NCBI GenBank assembly: GCA_036924835.1
Contig: JBAGRR010000001.1
Span: forward strand, 868,001 to 932,000
Reading direction: 5' to 3'
Source of the DNA: Nitrobacteraceae bacterium AZCC 1564
GTDB taxonomy: Bacteria > Pseudomonadota > Alphaproteobacteria > Rhizobiales > Xanthobacteraceae
Length of the DNA stretch: 64,000 nucleotides
Shown: positions 7,880-18,295 of the stretch, piece by piece
Layout: each line of letters begins with the position of its first letter
Position numbering within the stretch: the stretch's first letter is position 1
The notes under the pieces: generated by a model
The model's database searches: none
The model's input: the letters and a program-made list of their open reading frames with translations, nothing else
Told to the model about the DNA's origin: nothing
Made by a program: the position numbers and the translations under genes

Positions 7880-9798
7880 ATTGTCACCTGCGTTCCCACC
7901 TCCACGACCCGCCCGGTCGGGATCTGGAAGTAGTCGGTGGCATCGTTAGCGGACCGGCTCAGAGCAATAAACAGGTGATCTTGCCAGCGCGGCATTCCCG
8001 ACTGGGCTGCCGGCTTCAAGGCACGGCGTGACAGGAAAAACGAGGTCGACATGATGTCAAACTGCCAGCCCAGCTTGCGAGCAATGACAAGGGCTCGCGG
8101 CACGTTTGGCGATTCCATGAAGCCGAACTTGAGCACGACTCTCGAGAACATTTCGCTCACCTCTTCAAGCCGCACGCGCTCCGATAGATCGACGCGTGGC
8201 GTCGGTGCGGTCTCGATAGTGAGAATAACATTCTTCTCATGCAGCACTTTATAGTGCTTCAGACTATGCATGAGTGCGGTCGGCGCGAAATCAGGATTGC
8301 TTGTCAGAAACACTGCGGTGCCGGGCACACGCTGCGGCGGCTTCTTTTCCAGCATCCCGATCAGGTCAATCAGGGGAATTTCCTGCTTGTGCGTCTTTTC
8401 GTAAAGCAGTCGGCTACCACGGCGCCAAGTATACATCAAAAGCATAACAAAACTGCCGAGGGCGAGCGGTACCCATCCGCCATCAAGAACTTTCAGCAAG
8501 TTTGCCGTTAAGAACGTCAGATCGATGACGAGGAAGGGCAAAATCAAAGCGGCGGCCGCGAGTGCATGCCATCGCCAAACTTTCCAGATCACTACAAAGC
8601 CCATCATCCCCGTGACGACCATCGTCCCGGTGACCGAGATGCCGTAGGCAGACGCCAGCGCGCTGGAGGAACGAAATACGATCACCAGCATCAACACCGC
8701 GATAAGCAGCAGCCTGTTGACGCGAGGGATATAGATCTGGCCGAAGTGCATCTCCGATGTGTGAGTGATTTCAAACCGTGGCATCAAACCGAGCTGGATC
8801 GCCTGACGAGTCAGCGAATAGGCGCCCGTGATCACCGCCTGGCTGGCAATAACCGTTGCGATGGTCGCAAAGATCACCATCGGCACCAGAGCCCAATCCG
8901 GAAACATCAGATAGAATGGGTTCTCGATAGCCTTTGGGTTGCCGATGACGAGCGCGCCCTGGCCGAGATAATTCAGTGCCAACGACGGCAGGACTATGCA
9001 CAGCCACGCCGCCTGAATAGGCCGCTTGCCGAAGTGGCCAAGGTCCGCATAGAGCGCCTCTGCGCCAGTGACCGCCAGAAAGACGGCGCCCAGTGTCACC
9101 AGCCCGATCAAGCCATGGTGGATGACGAACGACACCGCATAAACCGGGTTCAGGGCTTGCAGCACCTCGGGATGCTGCAAAATTTGCGGAACGGCCGCGA
9201 CGGCGATGATGATGAACCAGAGGCACATTACCGGACCGAAGAACGCAGCGACCCGAGCCGTTCCGCGCGACTGAACAGCGAACAGCGCGACGAGAATGAT
9301 AACCGTCAACGGCACGACGTAGGGATCGAGCGCCACGGTCGCCAGCTTCATGCCTTCAATGGCAGACAGCACTGAAAGCGCGGGTGTAATGACCGCATCG
9401 CCGTAAAACAGCGCACCGCTGATAATGCCAAGTGTCACGACCACCCCGCCGCTCGACTTGAGCGCACGTTGGGCCAGCGCCATGAGGGCCAGGGTGCCGC
9501 CCTCCCCGTTGTTATCGGCTCGCAGCAAGATCACCACATATTTGAGGGTCACAACGATGATCAGCGCCCATAGGATCAAGGACACGACGCCGAGTACTGC
9601 GAAGGGTTCAAGGACTTCAGCCTTCGTAACGGCTGCAGTCACAGCTTCACGGAACGCGTAAAGCGGGCTGGTGCCGATATCCCCATATACCACGCCGATG
9701 CTGCCGAGAATCAGCGCACCGAGTGAAGCAGTCGAATGCGTCTCGCCATGGCCGCTTGCCGCCTGCGTATCGGCGGTCATTGATGTCTCGGTGGTCAT
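7876..9798 (-). CDS. kup: Kup-family low-affinity potassium transporter, copy 1
   Basis: This 640-residue polytopic membrane protein has the Kup/HAK signature [19 protein letters not shown] in the first membrane helix, about twelve hydrophobic segments, and a cytoplasmic C-terminal domain of about 150 residues. Kup proteins take up K+ with protons. The second kup gene lies just upstream on the same strand, separated by 130 bp. The C-terminal 50 residues of the two are almost identical while their codons differ at many third positions, which points to selection on the protein rather than recent duplication. The TAG stop comes from the CTAG end of a palindromic element. Confidence 0.93.
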   Translation of the reverse strand: MTTETSMTADTQAASGHGETHSTASLGALILGSIGVVYGDIGTSPLYAFREAVTAAVTKAEVLEPFAVLGVVSLILWALIIVVTLKYVVILLRADNNGEGGTLALMALAQRALKSSGGVVVTLGIISGALFYGDAVITPALSVLSAIEGMKLATVALDPYVVPLTVIILVALFAVQSRGTARVAAFFGPVMCLWFIIIAVAAVPQILQHPEVLQALNPVYAVSFVIHHGLIGLVTLGAVFLAVTGAEALYADLGHFGKRPIQAAWLCIVLPSLALNYLGQGALVIGNPKAIENPFYLMFPDWALVPMVIFATIATVIASQAVITGAYSLTRQAIQLGLMPRFEITHTSEMHFGQIYIPRVNRLLLIAVLMLVIVFRSSSALASAYGISVTGTMVVTGMMGFVVIWKVWRWHALAAAALILPFLVIDLTFLTANLLKVLDGGWVPLALGSFVMLLMYTWRRGSRLLYEKTHKQEIPLIDLIGMLEKKPPQRVPGTAVFLTSNPDFAPTALMHSLKHYKVLHEKNVILTIETAPTPRVDLSERVRLEEVSEMFSRVVLKFGFMESPNVPRALVIARKLGWQFDIMSTSFFLSRRALKPAAQSGMPRWQDHLFIALSRSANDATDYFQIPTGRVVEVGTQVTI

Positions 9799-9928
9799 GG
9801 ATCAGTGCCTCAATCCTCGCTGCCTTGAGGCAGACGACGAAATATACCGGTAAATTCACGCGGACACACCGCGAGAGCATCCGTAACGGCTAAACGTTTG
9901 CGCATACAGTCCGGTTCAATTTCCGACG

Positions 9929-11830
9929 TTAGATAGTGACTTGCGTACCGACTTCCACGACCCGCCCCGTCGGAATCTGGAAGTAGTCGGTCGCGTCATT
10001 AGCGGAACGGCTCATCGCGATAAACAGATGATCCTGCCAGAGAGGCATTCCCGATTGTGCGGCCGGCTTCAAGGAGCGCCTTGAGACGAAAAATGACGTC
10101 GACATGATGTCAAACTGCCAACCGAGCTTACGGGCAATGGCCAAGGCCTTCGGCACGTTCGGCGATTCCATGAAACCAAATTTAAGACCGACCGTCGAAA
10201 ACTTGTCGCTGATGCGCTCCATCTTCACGCGCTCAGAAACGTCCACCCGCGGTGTCTCAGCCGTGTGAATGGTCAAAATGACATTGTGCTCGTGAAGAAC
10301 CTTGTTGTGCTTGAGGTTATGCAACAGCGCAGTCGGCACGTATTCCGGGTCACTGGTCAAAAAGACTGCTGTTCCCTTTACGATGTGCGGCGGCCGCTTC
10401 TCCAGACTCTGGATCAAATCCCGCAACGGCACTTCAGTCCGGCGGGTCTTGTCGACTAGAATCGCAGCGCCCTTACGCCAAGTCCAGATCATCACCACCA
10501 TGATGGCGCCGAACAGCAACGGCACCCATGCTCCCTGAAGCAGCTTCAGCAAGTTCGCCGTAAGGAACGTCAGATCGATCACAACAAGCGGCACAATCAG
10601 CGCAGCAGCCGCGGCCGCTCGCCAATTCCACAGCTTCCAGATCACGACGAAACACATGATGCCGTCAGCAACCATCGTGGTCGAAACCGCGATGCCGTAG
10701 GCCGATGCCAGTCCACTCGATGTCCGGAACAGACCAACCAGCAACAACACGCCGATCAGCAAAAGGACATTCACGCGCGGCAAATAGATTTGTCCGGCGT
10801 GCGCCTCAGAGGTGTAACGAACCTCGAAACGGGGCAGCAATCCGAGTTGGATCGCCTGACGCACCAACGAGAACGCACCGGTGATCACCGCCTGGCTGGC
10901 AATCACCGTCGCCGCAGTCGCCAGACAGATCAATGGCACCAGAATGTTTTCCGGCACCATACGATAGAATGGATTTTCGACAGCCCCAGGATGAGACAAA
11001 ATCAGTGCGCCCTGGCCAAAATAATTGATGAGCAGACAGGGCAGCACAAAGAAAAACCATGCTGCCTGAATCGGTTTGCGTCCGAAATGCCCTAGATCGG
11101 CGTAAAGCGCCTCGCCACCTGTGACGGCCAAAAACACCGCACCCAGGATAACCAGACCGATCACACCATGCGTCAGTAGAAATCCTACGGCATGGACGGG
11201 ATTGATCGCATACATCACTGTGGGATCGTCGCTGATGTGCATCAAGCCCATGACACCTAGCGTTGTGAACCACATGATCATCACGGGAGCAAAGGCGCTC
11301 GCAACCAGCGCCGTTCCCCGGCTCTGCACGGCAAACAGGCAAACCAGAATCAGGACCGCCAGCGGCACAACATAGTGTTCAAGCGCGGGGGCAGCGAACT
11401 TCAAACCTTCGACTGCCGAGAGCACGGAGATGGCCGGCGTGATCATGGCGTCGCCAAGGAACATCGAGCCGCCAACGACACCCAATGCAAGAAGGAACCA
11501 GCTTCGCCGGCCAAGCGCGCGCTGACCGAGCGCCATCAACGAGAGAGTGCCCCCCTCGCCGTTGTTGTCGGCACGCAGCAGCAGCAGCACGTACTTGATG
11601 GTCACGACGACAATGAGCGACCATAAGATCAGTGACAGCACCCCCAGCACGATGTCGCGCGACACCGGTCCGCCATGGGCGGCGTTGTGAACCGCTTCGC
11701 GGAAGGCATAGAGGGGCGACGTGCCGATATCACCGAACACCACGCCGATGCTGCCGAAAGCAAGTGCCCAAAAGCCGGTACTTACCGGGACTTCGTGCGA
11801 AGCTTCGGCCGATGTCTCGCTGGCCGCCAT
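9929..11830 (-). CDS. kup: Kup-family low-affinity potassium transporter, copy 2
   Basis: This 633-residue Kup protein has [18 protein letters not shown] near the N-terminus, about twelve membrane helices, the [19 protein letters not shown] loop and the same C-terminal tail as its neighbour ([17 protein letters not shown]). It transports K+ across the inner membrane. It is upstream of copy 1 and could be co-transcribed with it, although the 130-bp gap leaves room for a separate promoter. Paralogous kup pairs occur in other Bradyrhizobium-group genomes (family knowledge, not checked). The upstream region to motB (11831-11982) shows no clear regulatory element. Confidence 0.93.
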   Translation of the reverse strand: MAASETSAEASHEVPVSTGFWALAFGSIGVVFGDIGTSPLYAFREAVHNAAHGGPVSRDIVLGVLSLILWSLIVVVTIKYVLLLLRADNNGEGGTLSLMALGQRALGRRSWFLLALGVVGGSMFLGDAMITPAISVLSAVEGLKFAAPALEHYVVPLAVLILVCLFAVQSRGTALVASAFAPVMIMWFTTLGVMGLMHISDDPTVMYAINPVHAVGFLLTHGVIGLVILGAVFLAVTGGEALYADLGHFGRKPIQAAWFFFVLPCLLINYFGQGALILSHPGAVENPFYRMVPENILVPLICLATAATVIASQAVITGAFSLVRQAIQLGLLPRFEVRYTSEAHAGQIYLPRVNVLLLIGVLLLVGLFRTSSGLASAYGIAVSTTMVADGIMCFVVIWKLWNWRAAAAAALIVPLVVIDLTFLTANLLKLLQGAWVPLLFGAIMVVMIWTWRKGAAILVDKTRRTEVPLRDLIQSLEKRPPHIVKGTAVFLTSDPEYVPTALLHNLKHNKVLHEHNVILTIHTAETPRVDVSERVKMERISDKFSTVGLKFGFMESPNVPKALAIARKLGWQFDIMSTSFFVSRRSLKPAAQSGMPLWQDHLFIAMSRSANDATDYFQIPTGRVVEVGTQVTI

Positions 11831-11982
11831 ATCGAGGGAACGCCTATGCGGTTTCTTTGATCCGGACGGGCCGTGATCGATTTGAAATGGCGCTTCTTAT
11901 AGCACCCCAACCCAAATGGCACCTGCGACAATGCAGATCAGGCTCCCTCGATCGCAAGAGGTATAATGGTAGCGATATCTAC

Positions 11983-12807
11983 TTATGGTTTTAAATTTGG
12001 AGGCAGCGGTGGGTCTTCCCGCATCAAGGTGATGGTCACACGCCGATTCGCCGCCAGCATCGGATCATCCGGAAACAGCGGCTGAGTGTCTGCCTTGCCC
12101 GATACCGCGAAGATATGTGACGTCGGCAGGCCTTCCTGCTCCAGAATCTGACGCACAGCATTGGCGCGATCGGACGACAGATCGAAGGCATCGTATCCGG
12201 ATCGCGACGGAACGAAGTTGGCCGAGGTATGGCCAACAATCGATACGCGGAGCGGAGTAGCTCGCAGCGGTGCAGCGAGCCGCTGAATCAATCGCCGCGT
12301 TCTCTCCAGCGGCTGTTTTGACCCCTCGGCAAACATCGAGCGGCCATCTTGATCAACAATTTCAAGATTGAGCCCCTCCTTGGTCTCCTCGAACATGATG
12401 TTCTTGGACATCTCGGTTATCTCCGGCATGTCCTGCAGAGCCTGTCGCAGCGATGCCGACGCGAGGGAGAACTCGCGGTCGGATTTCATCTTCGCGCCGG
12501 CAATCTTGTTCTTGTCTTCCTGGTCGGGCGTAGGTGTGGGCGATGCCTCTTCCGGGGGAATATGGGCGGCGTTCTTCATCTTGGGGCGCGTCGGCAGACC
12601 ATCGGCTTCAATGATCCCCGCGTAGCGCTGAATCGAAACGCCGAACGCGTCGCGCATGGAGCCCGCAACAACCTTCAGTTTGTTTTGGTCCTGATTGGAA
12701 AATGCGACGAGCACGACGAAAAACATCATCAGCAATCCCATCAGATCGGCGAACGTGACGAACCAGCCGTGACCGCCGGCATGCCCGCCACGATTTTTCT
12801 TGGCCAT
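11983..12807 (-). CDS. motB: MotB-type flagellar stator / OmpA-domain protein
   Basis: This 274-residue protein has a single N-terminal membrane helix with the ion-carrying aspartate (Asp21 in TFADLMGLLMMFF), a Pro/Thr-rich linker around residues 85-100, and a C-terminal OmpA-like peptidoglycan-binding domain (SIVGHTSANF, LSSDRANAVRQILEQEGL, NRRVTITL). MotB anchors the stator to the wall while protons pass along the aspartate. AGGAG lies 7 nt before the ATG at 12807. It follows motA by 29 bp in the same direction. No other flagellar gene is present in the window. Confidence 0.92.
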   Translation of the reverse strand: MAKKNRGGHAGGHGWFVTFADLMGLLMMFFVVLVAFSNQDQNKLKVVAGSMRDAFGVSIQRYAGIIEADGLPTRPKMKNAAHIPPEEASPTPTPDQEDKNKIAGAKMKSDREFSLASASLRQALQDMPEITEMSKNIMFEETKEGLNLEIVDQDGRSMFAEGSKQPLERTRRLIQRLAAPLRATPLRVSIVGHTSANFVPSRSGYDAFDLSSDRANAVRQILEQEGLPTSHIFAVSGKADTQPLFPDDPMLAANRRVTITLMREDPPLPPNLKP

Positions 12808-12836
12808 GACCTGTCTCCTGCCTCGGCGTTATGAGA

Positions 12837-13610
12837 TCAAGCCGGAACCGGCTCGCCCTCTTCATGGCGGTGCTTTTCCGGAAGATAGGCCAGCAGCATT
12901 TCACGGACGAGCGCCGGAGACTTCGCATCGCGAATCATCAGAATGCCATCGATGATCAGGGTGCGGTTGGTTTCCTCGTCAGCCAATTTGACATGAAGCT
13001 TGTCGGCAATTGGCAGACAGAACAGGTTGGCCACAAGCGCGCCATACAGTGTCGCAAGCAGCGCAACAGCCATGAAGGGGCCGAGCTTGGACGCGTCGGA
13101 CATGTTGGAGAACATCTGAACCATGCCGATAAGCGTGCCGACCATGCCGAACGCCGGAGCGCAGTCGCCGATAGCGCGATAGATCTTCTGTCCCTCGTCG
13201 AGGTGCATCAGGAAGTTGTCGCGATCGCGCTCAAGGTTGTCGCGAATGAAGTCCATGTCGTAACCGTCAGCGACATAGCGGATGCCTTTGGCAAGGAAAG
13301 CGTCGTCTGTCTCGACCTTTTCAAGACCAACCGGCCCCTGCTTACGAGCGACTTCGGCCAAACGCGCCAGTTCATCGACCAGCTCACGCGACGTGGTGCT
13401 GCGCATGGTGAAGGCGAATTTCAATCCCATCGGCATGCCATGGATGATAGCGACCAAAGGAAAGCGGATCAGCGTTGCGGCAAACGAGCCGCCGCCGATA
13501 ACGATAAGCGCGTGGATATCGTAGAAGGCTCGGAAGTCGCCGCCCAAAAGAATAAGTGTCGAAACAACAATGGCCCCCGCAATAAGGCCGGCCGCGGTAG
13601 CGATATCCAT
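12837..13610 (-). CDS. motA: MotA-type flagellar stator protein
   Basis: This 257-residue inner-membrane protein has MotA/PomA features: two N-terminal helices, a cytoplasmic loop (about residues 60-145), and two C-terminal helices with CAPAFGMVGTLIGMVQMF containing the conserved proline. With MotB it forms the proton-driven torque unit. ATG at 13610 is chosen because GGGG lies just upstream; the frame also opens four codons earlier at a TTG. A TTAA-N7-CTAAC motif resembling a CtrA site lies at 13766-13781, about 155 bp upstream, which would fit cell-cycle control of motility genes in alphaproteobacteria (inference). Confidence 0.92.
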   Translation of the reverse strand: MDIATAAGLIAGAIVVSTLILLGGDFRAFYDIHALIVIGGGSFAATLIRFPLVAIIHGMPMGLKFAFTMRSTTSRELVDELARLAEVARKQGPVGLEKVETDDAFLAKGIRYVADGYDMDFIRDNLERDRDNFLMHLDEGQKIYRAIGDCAPAFGMVGTLIGMVQMFSNMSDASKLGPFMAVALLATLYGALVANLFCLPIADKLHVKLADEETNRTLIIDGILMIRDAKSPALVREMLLAYLPEKHRHEEGEPVPA

Positions 13611-13765
13611 AGAGCACCCCAACGCATTTACGGCGCGCCTCGTTCTGAAACGCGCAGCGTGACCCTAGCGTCGATGCAATTAAATTCGCGTAAAGGTTAT
13701 CGGGCGAAGTGCGCGGACAACCGTAAGCGACCATGGATGTTGATTAGGACGCGCCACGAGATTTT

Positions 13766-13781
13766 TAACAATCTCCTAACG
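13766..13781. promoter_or_regulatory. CtrA-like site upstream of motA (TTAA-N7-CTAAC)
   Basis: The sequence TTAACAATCTCCTAAC differs from the CtrA consensus TTAA-N7-TTAAC at one base of the second half. It lies between motA and pssA, about 155 bp before the motA start. CtrA controls flagellar genes in many alphaproteobacteria. The match is short and could be chance. Confidence 0.35.
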
Positions 13782-13807
13782 ACCACTGAGGCCGCAATGA
13801 ATTGTTG

Positions 13808-14689
13808 TCAGTTCAGACGCGACGGACGATCCGTCTGATCCCGCTCAACCGCAGGAGCGCTGAAGTCCGGCACAGCCTCCTGACGGCTGATATCTTTTGA
13901 AGCCGCGGCAACGCGGGCTCGGCGTTCATGCTCGCGATAGGACTTCCATCCGATGGGGAGAGAAATGAGATACAGAAGCGAGCCACCCGTCAAAAGATGC
14001 CATGGGAAGCTGATCAGAATGGCGATGAACAGGACGACCAGCACGACCACAGGCAGTACCATGTCGGGTGCAACCTTGGCTCCAATCATCTTGCCGGAAA
14101 AGACCGGCAACCGTGACACCATCAGGAAGGCAATCGTCAACGTATAGATTGCAGTCAGCGCGGCTGGCAGTTGAGGCGCCCCGACGAGCACAAGGTACAT
14201 CGGCAGCAGCACGCAGATCGCTCCAGCAGGCGCCGGCACGCCAGTAAAATAATTCGCGGCGAACGGCGGCTTGTTCGGATCGTCCATGGTGGCGTTAAAA
14301 CGCGCCAGGCGTAGCCCACCGCTGATCGCGAAGATCATCGCAGCAATCCAGCCGACATTGTTGAGGTCGTGCAGTTGCCAAAAATAAAGAATGAGACCAG
14401 GCGCTACGCCAAAATTCACAAAGTCCGCAAGGCTGTCGAGCTCGGCGCCGAAGCGGGACTGCCCCTTAATCATGCGCGCCACGCGGCCATCGATGCCGTC
14501 CAGTACCGCGGCGAAAACGATCGCCGCCAGCGCCAACTCATTGCGCCCCTCGATCGAGAGCCTGATGGCCGTCAGTCCGGCGCAAATCGCCAGCAACGTG
14601 ATGACGTTGGGAACCAGCATCCGGATCGGAATCTGGCGAAACCGGCGGCGGCGAAAATCGGGCGATCGTGGATCAGAAACCATTGGCAT
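13808..14689 (-). CDS. pssA: CDP-diacylglycerol-serine O-phosphatidyltransferase
   Basis: This 293-residue membrane protein has the CDP-alcohol phosphatidyltransferase motif DG-x2-AR-x8-G-x3-D-x3-D, seen in DGIDGRVARMIKG followed by GAELDSLAD around residues 63-85. About eight hydrophobic segments follow. It makes phosphatidylserine from CDP-diacylglycerol and serine. psd lies immediately upstream on the same strand (53 bp), so the two consecutive steps of phosphatidylethanolamine synthesis are probably co-expressed. AAGG lies 4 nt before the ATG at 14689; an ATG two codons later is possible. Confidence 0.93.
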   Translation of the reverse strand: MPMVSDPRSPDFRRRRFRQIPIRMLVPNVITLLAICAGLTAIRLSIEGRNELALAAIVFAAVLDGIDGRVARMIKGQSRFGAELDSLADFVNFGVAPGLILYFWQLHDLNNVGWIAAMIFAISGGLRLARFNATMDDPNKPPFAANYFTGVPAPAGAICVLLPMYLVLVGAPQLPAALTAIYTLTIAFLMVSRLPVFSGKMIGAKVAPDMVLPVVVLVVLFIAILISFPWHLLTGGSLLYLISLPIGWKSYREHERRARVAAASKDISRQEAVPDFSAPAVERDQTDRPSRLN

Positions 14690-14742
14690 AGAACCTTATA
14701 TAACAAGTCCACCCCGCTCCGCCACGACAGTCAGAGCCGTGG

Positions 14743-15441
14743 TTAATCGACCCGGTACGTCCGTCCGCCATCGCCGAGGCGGAAATCCGCCAGGACAGTC
14801 TCGCCGGCAACGGCGGTCTGCCCCTCCGAAACCAATGCCTTCGCCCCTTCCGGAAGATAGACGTCCAGACGCGACCCAAAGCGGATCAGTCCGAACCGCT
14901 CGCCTGCACCCAAGACCTGCCCTTCCCGCACGAATGACACGATGCGCCGGGCAACCAGCCCCGCAATCTGGATGACGCCGATCCGGCCCGCCGGCGTCGA
15001 AATCACCAGCGAATTGCGTTCATTGTCCTCGCTTGCCTTGTCGAGATCGGCATTGAGGAATTTCCCCGGACGGTAGGCAATCCGGTCAATCCGTCCGGCG
15101 ACCGGGCTGCGGTTCACGTGACAGTTAAAGACGCTCATAAAGATGGAAATGCGCGGGAGTGGCTTGTCCCCCAGCCCCAGCTCCGCTGGCGGCACAGCCT
15201 GCACAACCATGGAGACGCGCCCGTCAGCTGGCGAGACGACAATCCCCTCACGGATCGGGGTGACCCGGACGGGATCGCGGAAAAATAGCGCGCACCACAC
15301 CGTCAACCCGCACCCGATCCAGCCCAGCGGCGTCCAGATCCAGAAGAGGATCAGGCTGGCGAGCGCAAAACCGCCGATAAACGGATAGCCTTCCGGATGG
15401 ATCGGAGGGATTTGCCCACGAATGGAGTTGGCGACAGACAT
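14743..15441 (-). CDS. psd: Phosphatidylserine decarboxylase proenzyme
   Basis: This 232-residue protein is of the short bacterial Psd type. It carries VSPADGRV near residue 50, NCHVNRSP around residue 107 and the self-cleavage site with Gly-Ser in [13 protein letters not shown] close to the C-terminus, where a pyruvoyl group would form on the small subunit. An N-terminal hydrophobic stretch (about residues 20-45) ties it to the inner membrane. It decarboxylates the product of PssA to phosphatidylethanolamine and lies directly upstream of pssA. Confidence 0.93.
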   Translation of the reverse strand: MSVANSIRGQIPPIHPEGYPFIGGFALASLILFWIWTPLGWIGCGLTVWCALFFRDPVRVTPIREGIVVSPADGRVSMVVQAVPPAELGLGDKPLPRISIFMSVFNCHVNRSPVAGRIDRIAYRPGKFLNADLDKASEDNERNSLVISTPAGRIGVIQIAGLVARRIVSFVREGQVLGAGERFGLIRFGSRLDVYLPEGAKALVSEGQTAVAGETVLADFRLGDGGRTYRVD

Positions 15442-15475
15442 AAGATTTCTAACCTGTGTTTAAATGTATTTCAGA

Positions 15476-17449
15476 TTATTCGGCGGCGGCGGCCGGCGCA
15501 ACCAGCGGCTCGTCGATCTGTGGCGGCGCGCGGTTGAGTGCGATGTTTTCATCGGCCATCATCGCCAGCTTCTCGCGCGCTTCCTGAGCTTCACGTTGCC
15601 TGTTCCACATGCTGGCGTAAAGGCCGTTTGCCGCCAAAAGCCGTGCGTGCGTGCCACGCTCGACGATACGTCCCTGATCCAACACGATGATCTCGTCGGC
15701 GCCGACGATTGTGGAAAGCCGATGCGCAATCACAAGCGACGTACGGTTGCGCGATACCTTCTCAAGTTCGTCCTGAATTTCCTGCTCGGTGTGGCTATCG
15801 AGCGCAGAGGTCGCCTCATCGAGAACCAGAATGGGTGGCCCCTTCAGGATGGTGCGTGCAATGGCGACGCGCTGCTTCTCGCCACCAGACAGCTTCAAAC
15901 CACGCTCGCCGACCTCCGTTTCATAGCCATGTGGCGACCTGCGGATAAAGCCATCGATCTGCGCCATGGCTGCAGCCTCTTCGACTTCCCTATCGGTCGC
16001 ATCCCAGCGGCCATAGCGGATATTGTAGCGGATGGTGTCGTTGAACAGCACAGTGTCCTGCGGCACCATGCCGATCGAGGCGCGGAGTGAAGCCTGCGTG
16101 ATATTGCGGATGTTCTGCCCGTCAATCGTGATCTGTCCACCGCTCACGTCGTAGAGCCGGAAGAGCAGCCGCGAAATGGTCGACTTGCCCGCGCCCGAGG
16201 GGCCAACGATCGCCACGGTCTTGCCCGCCGGGACCTCGAAACTCAGCCCCTTTAGAATAGGACGTTCAGGATCGTAGGCGAACTGCACGTTGTCGAACCG
16301 GACAACACCTGCAGATACATGCAGGGCCTGTGCGCCCGGGATATCCTTCACTTCCGGGTTTCTGCCAAGCACACCGAACATCTTCTCGATGTCGATGATC
16401 GCCTGCTTGATCTCACGGTACACCATGCCCATGAAGTTGAGCGGCTGGTAGAGCTGAATCATCATGGCATTGACCATAACGAAGTCGCCTACCGTGTTCG
16501 TGCCGTTGCGCACGCCGATGGCGCACATCATCATTGTCGCGGAGAGACCCAGGGTGAAGATAATGGCCTGTCCGGTGTTGAGCACAGCGAGCGATGTGTA
16601 AGTCTTGACGCTCGCACGCTCGTAGCGCTCCATCGATTTGTCGTAGCGAGTGGCCTCGCGATCTTCAGCGCTGAAGTATTTCACCGTCTCATAGTTGAGC
16701 AGCGAGTCGATCGCCTTGGTGTTCGCCTCCGTGTCGGAATCGTTCATCTTGCGGCGAATTTCGATGCGCCATTCCGTCGCGATGTAAGTGTAATACATGT
16801 AGATGACGACAGTCGCGAGCGTCACGAGCGCATAGCGCCAGTCGAACTGCCAGACCAAAACCGCCATCAGCAACGCGAGCTCGACGATGGTGGGCGCAAG
16901 CTGCAAGATCACCATACGCACGATGGTCTCAATACCGGTGCGGCCGCGTTCCAGCACGCGCGTCAAGCCGCCGGTCTTGCGCTCTAGATGAAAGCGCAGC
17001 GACAGTTCATGCATATGGATAAAGGTCAGATGGGCAAGCTTGCGCACCGCATGCATCGCCACCTTCGCAAAGATCCCGTCACGCCACTGGGTCAGCACCG
17101 CCATGAGAATGCGCATGCCGCCATAGCCTGCGGTCATCAGCAGCGGCGAGGCAAGCAGCCAAAGCGTCCAGTTTGACGCCTCTACCGGTGCCGAACCTGT
17201 TCCGGTCAGGGCATCGGTCGCCCATTTGAAGGTGAACGGCACCGCTAGCGTTGCCAGCTTGGCGATCAGCAGCAACACCATCGACCAGACGACGCGCATC
17301 TTCAGATCGAAGCGGTCACCCGGCCAAATATAGGGCCACAGGCGCGCAAGCGTTCCGAACAGCGTCGCCTTTTCGGCTTTCAGTTCTGCAAGGGCACTTT
17401 CAGCAGCGGCGGCGGAAGCCGAGGGGGACGAAGCGCTCGAGTCAGCCAT
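15476..17449 (-). CDS. Atm1-type ABC exporter (fused membrane and ATPase domains)
   Basis: This 657-residue half-transporter has an N-terminal six-helix domain (about residues 45-340) and a C-terminal ATPase with Walker A GPSGAGKST, signature LSGGEKQRVAIART and Walker B ILVLDEATSALD. The segment PLNFMGMVYREIKQ is typical of the Atm1/HMT1 branch, whose bacterial members export glutathione-bound compounds or metals. It is thus likely a homodimeric inner-membrane exporter linked to Fe-S or metal homeostasis. It ends 34 bp before the psd start and is divergent from the LOG gene (starts 235 bp apart). Confidence 0.88.
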   Translation of the reverse strand: MADSSASSPSASAAAAESALAELKAEKATLFGTLARLWPYIWPGDRFDLKMRVVWSMVLLLIAKLATLAVPFTFKWATDALTGTGSAPVEASNWTLWLLASPLLMTAGYGGMRILMAVLTQWRDGIFAKVAMHAVRKLAHLTFIHMHELSLRFHLERKTGGLTRVLERGRTGIETIVRMVILQLAPTIVELALLMAVLVWQFDWRYALVTLATVVIYMYYTYIATEWRIEIRRKMNDSDTEANTKAIDSLLNYETVKYFSAEDREATRYDKSMERYERASVKTYTSLAVLNTGQAIIFTLGLSATMMMCAIGVRNGTNTVGDFVMVNAMMIQLYQPLNFMGMVYREIKQAIIDIEKMFGVLGRNPEVKDIPGAQALHVSAGVVRFDNVQFAYDPERPILKGLSFEVPAGKTVAIVGPSGAGKSTISRLLFRLYDVSGGQITIDGQNIRNITQASLRASIGMVPQDTVLFNDTIRYNIRYGRWDATDREVEEAAAMAQIDGFIRRSPHGYETEVGERGLKLSGGEKQRVAIARTILKGPPILVLDEATSALDSHTEQEIQDELEKVSRNRTSLVIAHRLSTIVGADEIIVLDQGRIVERGTHARLLAANGLYASMWNRQREAQEAREKLAMMADENIALNRAPPQIDEPLVAPAAAAE

Positions 17450-17683
17450 TGGCCGTCCCAGTGACGTCGGGCAGCCGTTCTCGGCCGCCGGTCTCTTTTT
17501 GTTCGCGGATTGTCATGCGCCCCCCATATAGAGGCTTTAGGTCCGGTTCGCACCCTTTTTGGTGGTAATTCTTTCCAATCCCTGCTCGCCTTGGGACGAT
17601 TTTCCCCTCACGATTTCTCCATCCCATCATCCCGCAATGCGGCCGTCTTGACGATGTCGCAATGCAGTGCCACATCGCAAAGC

Positions 17684-18289
17684 ATGAAAATTATCAAGAA
17701 TGTTTGCGTTTATTGCGGTTCCGGTCCAGGCACTAACCCCGCTTTCGTCCAAGCAGCCACAGCCTTCGGCAAGACCCTTGCCGAGAACGGCGTCGGCCTC
17801 GTTTACGGCGGCGGCTCCATCGGCCTCATGGGTGCCGTTGCGACGGGTGCGCTGGACAATGGCGGGACAGTAACCGGCATCATCCCGGACTTCCTAACGG
17901 CGCGCGAGAACGCCATGAGGCGTGCGCAGGAACTGATCGTCACGAAGAACATGCACGAGCGGAAGCAACTCATGTTTGATCGCTCCGACGCGTTCGTGGC
18001 ACTTCCCGGCGGCATCGGCACTCTGGAAGAGCTCGTTGAGCAGATGACATGGGCACAGCTTGGCCGTCACACCAAGCCAATCCTTATGGCGAACATCGAG
18101 GGCTTCTGGAATCCCCTTCTCGTGCTGCTCGACCACATGAAGGACACGGCGTTCATCCGCGCAAATTTGTCAGTCGATGTTTTGACCGCAGATCGCGTCG
18201 AAGACATTTTGCCGATCCTGGAGAAGGCCGCGACCCGCGCTCCCGAAGCGACAAAGCTGATGGAAGACAAGGTCGCAAGCGGGCTCTGA
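17684..18289 (+). CDS. LOG family (TIGR00730) nucleoside-monophosphate phosphoribohydrolase-like protein
   Basis: This 201-residue Rossmann-fold protein begins MKIIKNVCVYCGSGPG. It carries the family motifs YGGGSIGLMGAVA and PGGIGTLEELVEQMTW (PGGxGTxxE). LOG enzymes release the base from nucleoside 5'-monophosphates, including cytokinin precursors in plant-associated bacteria; the true substrate here is unknown. The frame is open back to 17510, but that part is proline/arginine-rich and unlike the family, so ATG 17684 is preferred. No strong Shine-Dalgarno is visible before it. It converges with the VOC gene, with only 6 bp between stops. Confidence 0.88.
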   Translation: MKIIKNVCVYCGSGPGTNPAFVQAATAFGKTLAENGVGLVYGGGSIGLMGAVATGALDNGGTVTGIIPDFLTARENAMRRAQELIVTKNMHERKQLMFDRSDAFVALPGGIGTLEELVEQMTWAQLGRHTKPILMANIEGFWNPLLVLLDHMKDTAFIRANLSVDVLTADRVEDILPILEKAATRAPEATKLMEDKVASGL

Positions 18290-18295
18290 CCTGCC

